The notes under the pieces: model-generated | Database searches by the model: none | What the model was told of the DNA's origin: nothing | The model's input: only the letters and a program-made list of their open reading frames with translations | Assembly: GCA_020348625.1 (NCBI GenBank) | Contig: CP070752.1 | Span: forward strand, 1,484,790 to 1,492,165 | Direction of reading: 5' to 3' | Origin: Deltaproteobacteria bacterium | GTDB lineage: Bacteria; Desulfobacterota; DSM-4660; Desulfatiglandales; B25-G16 | Length of the DNA: 7,376 bases | Program-made: the position numbers and the translations under genes | Shown: one piece after another, positions 4,948 to 7,376 of the stretch | How positions within the stretch are numbered: position 1 is the stretch's first letter | Layout of the letters: the number at the start of each line of letters is the position of its first letter

Positions 4948-7323
4948 ATGAATGCAAAGAAAAGTACCGTGATACTCATGACCTTGATAGGTCTTCTGGC
5001 CGTACCTGGCATCGCTTACGGTCACCAGGAAGAACACAGGGATAGAACGCTCTCGCCCTACTTTTTCCTCAAGAGCGATGATCCAGGGGTGGACCAGCTA
5101 CCTCTGAAGTCAACGACAGTACAGGCAGATATCGCAGGTGTAATCGCCAATGTCTTGGTAACTCAAATCTACAAGAACGAGGGCACGAGACCCTTGGAAG
5201 CTGTCTATATATTCCCCGCATCCACGCGGGCCGCCGTTTACGGGATGAAGATGACGATAGGGGACCGGGTCATCACCGCTAGAATCAACAAACGTGAGGA
5301 GGCACGACGGGAATACGAACAGGCAAAACAGCAGGGAAAAAGGGCGTCCCTATTGGAGCAGCAGAGGCCCAATGTATTCCAGATGAACGTGGCCAATATC
5401 TTGCCGTCCGATATCATTACCGTTGAACTCAGGTACACGGAGCTTCTGACGCCCACAGATCGTGTCTACGAGTTCGTGTACCCAACCGTAGTGGGTCCTC
5501 GTTACTCAAACCAGTCAATTGCTGACTCGCCGCCATCAGAGCGATGGGTTGCAAACCCTTATCTACACCAGGGGGAACAGCCAACCTATACCTTTGGGGC
5601 AGCTGTAACTATCGCCGCAGGACTCCCGATTCAGCACGTGACCTGTCCTTCCCACGGGGTTTCCATCGATTACGACGGGCCGTCCCGTGTCGCACTGGAA
5701 CTTGACCCGGAGGAAAAGAATGCCGGGAACCGTGACTTCATAGTGAAATACCGGCTGGCCGGGGACACGATTGAGTCAGGGCTTCTTCTGTTCGAGGGGG
5801 AAAAGGAAAACTTCTTCCTTCTCATGGTTCAACCGCCCAAACGAGTAGCTCATTCCCAGATCCCGTCCCGCGAGTACATCTTCATCGTCGATGTCTCAGG
5901 CTCAATGCACGGCTTTCCATTGAATACATCCAAGAATCTCCTCAAGGATCTGATCGGCAGACTCCGTCCTACCGACCGTTTCAATGTACTCCTGTTCGCA
6001 GGACGATCCTTTCTCATGTCCGAACAATCCGTGCCGGCCAATCCCGAGAACATCCGTCACGCCATCGATGTAATCGAACACCAGCGAGGAGGAGGCGGCA
6101 CCGAGCTCTTACCTGCGCTCAAAAGGGCGCTTTCCCTTCCGAGTACAGAAGGGTATGCACGAAGCATTGTCATCGCCACCGATGGGTATGTCACGGTTGA
6201 AACCGAGGCCTTTGAGTTGATCCGCAACAAACTGGGTGATGCCAATGTGTTTACCTTCGGGATCGGATCGAGCGTCAACCGGTATATCATCGAGGGCATG
6301 GCTCGAGCTGGCATGGGAGAACCTTTTATCGTCACTGGACCGGGCGAGGCTCAAAAGAGGGCCGAACAATTCAGAAAGCTTATCCAATCGCCGGTACTAA
6401 CCGGGGTGGGCGTGAACTTCGGTAGATTCGAGGTGTATGACGTAGAACCACCCAGCATCCCAGATGTAATGGCTGATCGACCCGTGATTGTATTCGGAAA
6501 ATGGCGCGGCATTCCTGAGGGGACCATCCGCATTCAAGGCATCGTCGGAGACCGACCTTTTACAAAAGCTATAGACGTGGAAAGCGTAATACCTGCCGAG
6601 ACCAACAGGGCATTGCGCTACCTGTGGGCCAGGCATCGAATTGCCCACCTCTCCGACTATAACAAGCTCAAACCAAACGATGACTGCGTCGGGGAAGTCA
6701 CAGAACTGGGTCTGAGGTACAACCTCCTTACCGCCTATACCTCCTTTGTAGCCATCGACACCCGGATTCGCCGCAAGGATGGTCACGTAGTCACCGTAAA
6801 TCAGCCCTTGCCCTTGCCTCAGGGGGTTTCAGATCTCGCCGTGGGCAACGGCTCGCGGGTGCGAAAAGCAGCTTCTCCTGCTGCTCCGTCGGCCCAATGG
6901 TTCGGCGTAAAGGCCGGGATCACCAAGGAAGTGTGCGGTGAAAACGAGAGCGGGAAACAGGAAGCCCTTGATTCGTCAGTCTCAAAACCACCTGATGAAC
7001 CAATCCGCCTTGAATTGAAGAAGATCAAGGTATCAAAGGGGCTCTCCAAGAAGGCTGTCACCCGGCTGATCAAAAGACATATCAACGCATTCGAGGCCTG
7101 CTTCAACCGCGCAGCTAAGGGCAATCCCCATCTCAAGGGCACGGTTGTCTTGTACCTCCATGTTACTTCAACAGGTGAGATCGACACGATCAAGGTCGTC
7201 AAGAATAAGCTTAACGGTGAGGCGCTTGTTGAGTGCATCGCTCAAAAGCTCATGGCAGTGCGAGTGCCCTCTCGGAAAGACAGCAAAGGCTCGACGATCA
7301 CCGTTACGCTCAAGGTCGGGTAA
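4948..7323 (+). CDS. Secreted VIT/von Willebrand A protein with C-terminal AgmX/PglI-like domain
   Basis: A 791-residue exported protein. Residues 1-25 are a Sec signal peptide (KK, hydrophobic core, cut likely after AYG). A VIT domain spans about 38-168: PLEAVYIFPAS, IGDRVITARI, then EEARREYEQAKQQGKRASLLEQQRPNVF. The vWA domain spans about 307-485 with a complete metal-ion-dependent adhesion site: D315-V-S317-G-S319, T385 in GGGGT and D412 in ATDGY. It should therefore bind a divalent cation and a protein ligand. A conserved post-vWA beta region (about 486-605) and a low-complexity linker (about 606-690) follow. Residues about 695-791 resemble the AgmX/PglI C-terminal domain (TonB-C-like fold), with a C718/C763 pair that could form a periplasmic disulfide. 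No LPxTG-type sorting signal and no second membrane segment were seen, so it is probably periplasmic or surface-associated. The start is set by AAAGGAGGA (4932-4940) seven bases upstream. An ECF promoter lies upstream and a stem-loop downstream, so it is probably monocistronic. Biochemical role unknown. Confidence 0.9.
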   Translation: MNAKKSTVILMTLIGLLAVPGIAYGHQEEHRDRTLSPYFFLKSDDPGVDQLPLKSTTVQADIAGVIANVLVTQIYKNEGTRPLEAVYIFPASTRAAVYGMKMTIGDRVITARINKREEARREYEQAKQQGKRASLLEQQRPNVFQMNVANILPSDIITVELRYTELLTPTDRVYEFVYPTVVGPRYSNQSIADSPPSERWVANPYLHQGEQPTYTFGAAVTIAAGLPIQHVTCPSHGVSIDYDGPSRVALELDPEEKNAGNRDFIVKYRLAGDTIESGLLLFEGEKENFFLLMVQPPKRVAHSQIPSREYIFIVDVSGSMHGFPLNTSKNLLKDLIGRLRPTDRFNVLLFAGRSFLMSEQSVPANPENIRHAIDVIEHQRGGGGTELLPALKRALSLPSTEGYARSIVIATDGYVTVETEAFELIRNKLGDANVFTFGIGSSVNRYIIEGMARAGMGEPFIVTGPGEAQKRAEQFRKLIQSPVLTGVGVNFGRFEVYDVEPPSIPDVMADRPVIVFGKWRGIPEGTIRIQGIVGDRPFTKAIDVESVIPAETNRALRYLWARHRIAHLSDYNKLKPNDDCVGEVTELGLRYNLLTAYTSFVAIDTRIRRKDGHVVTVNQPLPLPQGVSDLAVGNGSRVRKAASPAAPSAQWFGVKAGITKEVCGENESGKQEALDSSVSKPPDEPIRLELKKIKVSKGLSKKAVTRLIKRHINAFEACFNRAAKGNPHLKGTVVLYLHVTSTGEIDTIKVVKNKLNGEALVECIAQKLMAVRVPSRKDSKGSTITVTLKVG

Positions 7324-7330
7324 TGCTGTA

Positions 7331-7364
7331 TCAGCAACCCACCCTAATGGGGGTGGGTTGCTGA
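7331..7364. terminator. 14-bp perfect stem-loop after the VIT/vWA gene, probable transcription end
   Basis: TCAGCAACCCACCC (7331-7344) pairs perfectly with GGGTGGGTTGCTGA (7351-7364) around a six-base loop, starting seven bases after the stop codon. The stem is long and GC-rich, as in intrinsic terminators, but only ATTCCT follows on the plus strand instead of a T-tract. It may be a non-canonical terminator or a 3'-end-protecting structure. Confidence 0.6.
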
Positions 7365-7376
7365 ATTCCTGGATCA

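Noticed and set aside
6799..6836. LPLPQG near the end of the VIT/vWA protein as a sortase signal
   Set aside because: It is not an LPxTG-type motif, lies about 170 residues from the C-terminus, and is not followed by a membrane segment and basic tail.

Overview
This is a bacterial chromosomal segment of moderate GC content (by eye, not computed). The gene families point to a Gram-negative delta-proteobacterium-like organism (Desulfobacterota/Myxococcota type): a SPOR plus NlpC/P60 lipoprotein, an ECF sigma factor with a zinc-finger transmembrane anti-sigma factor, and a secreted VIT/von Willebrand A protein ending in an AgmX/PglI-like domain. This assignment rests on family character only. 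No rRNA, tRNA, CRISPR array or insertion sequence was found.

Left edge (1-541). The 3' end of an unrecognised plus-strand gene stops at 134. Facing it on the minus strand is what looks like the N-terminal piece of a rubrerythrin/ferritin-like gene, with a good ribosome binding site. Its family resemblance stops where it runs into the other gene, so I read it as a remnant at a rearrangement junction. A 332-bp intergenic region follows. It carries a near-consensus sigma-70-type promoter for the next gene and a weak resemblance to the 3' half of a GEMM-I (cyclic-di-GMP) riboswitch.

Middle (542-3110). A MATE-family efflux transporter (542-1978) is followed by a lipoprotein (2153-2938) that joins a peptidoglycan-binding SPOR domain to an NlpC/P60 endopeptidase domain. 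The gap between the lipoprotein gene and the sigma gene contains a long, imperfect, potentially structured inverted repeat.

Right half (3078-7364). This is the most coherent part. An ECF sigma factor (3111-3716) and its ZAS-type, single-pass transmembrane anti-sigma factor (3718-4737) are separated by one base. A 791-residue secreted VIT/vWA/AgmX-like protein (4948-7323) follows, and a 14-bp perfect stem-loop ends the unit. The sigma gene and the VIT/vWA gene are each preceded by the same bipartite element: GGAAC(C/T)T, exactly 16 bases, then TCTA. This matches the RpoE/ECF promoter type. The simplest reading is a self-amplifying envelope-stress module. The anti-sigma factor senses something in the periplasm and releases the sigma factor, which transcribes its own operon and the large vWA effector. 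The promoter on the sigma gene lies so close to its ATG that the mRNA is predicted to be leaderless, which fits the absence of a Shine-Dalgarno sequence there. The individual families are known. The promoter pairing and the joint operation of the module are inferences from this sequence.
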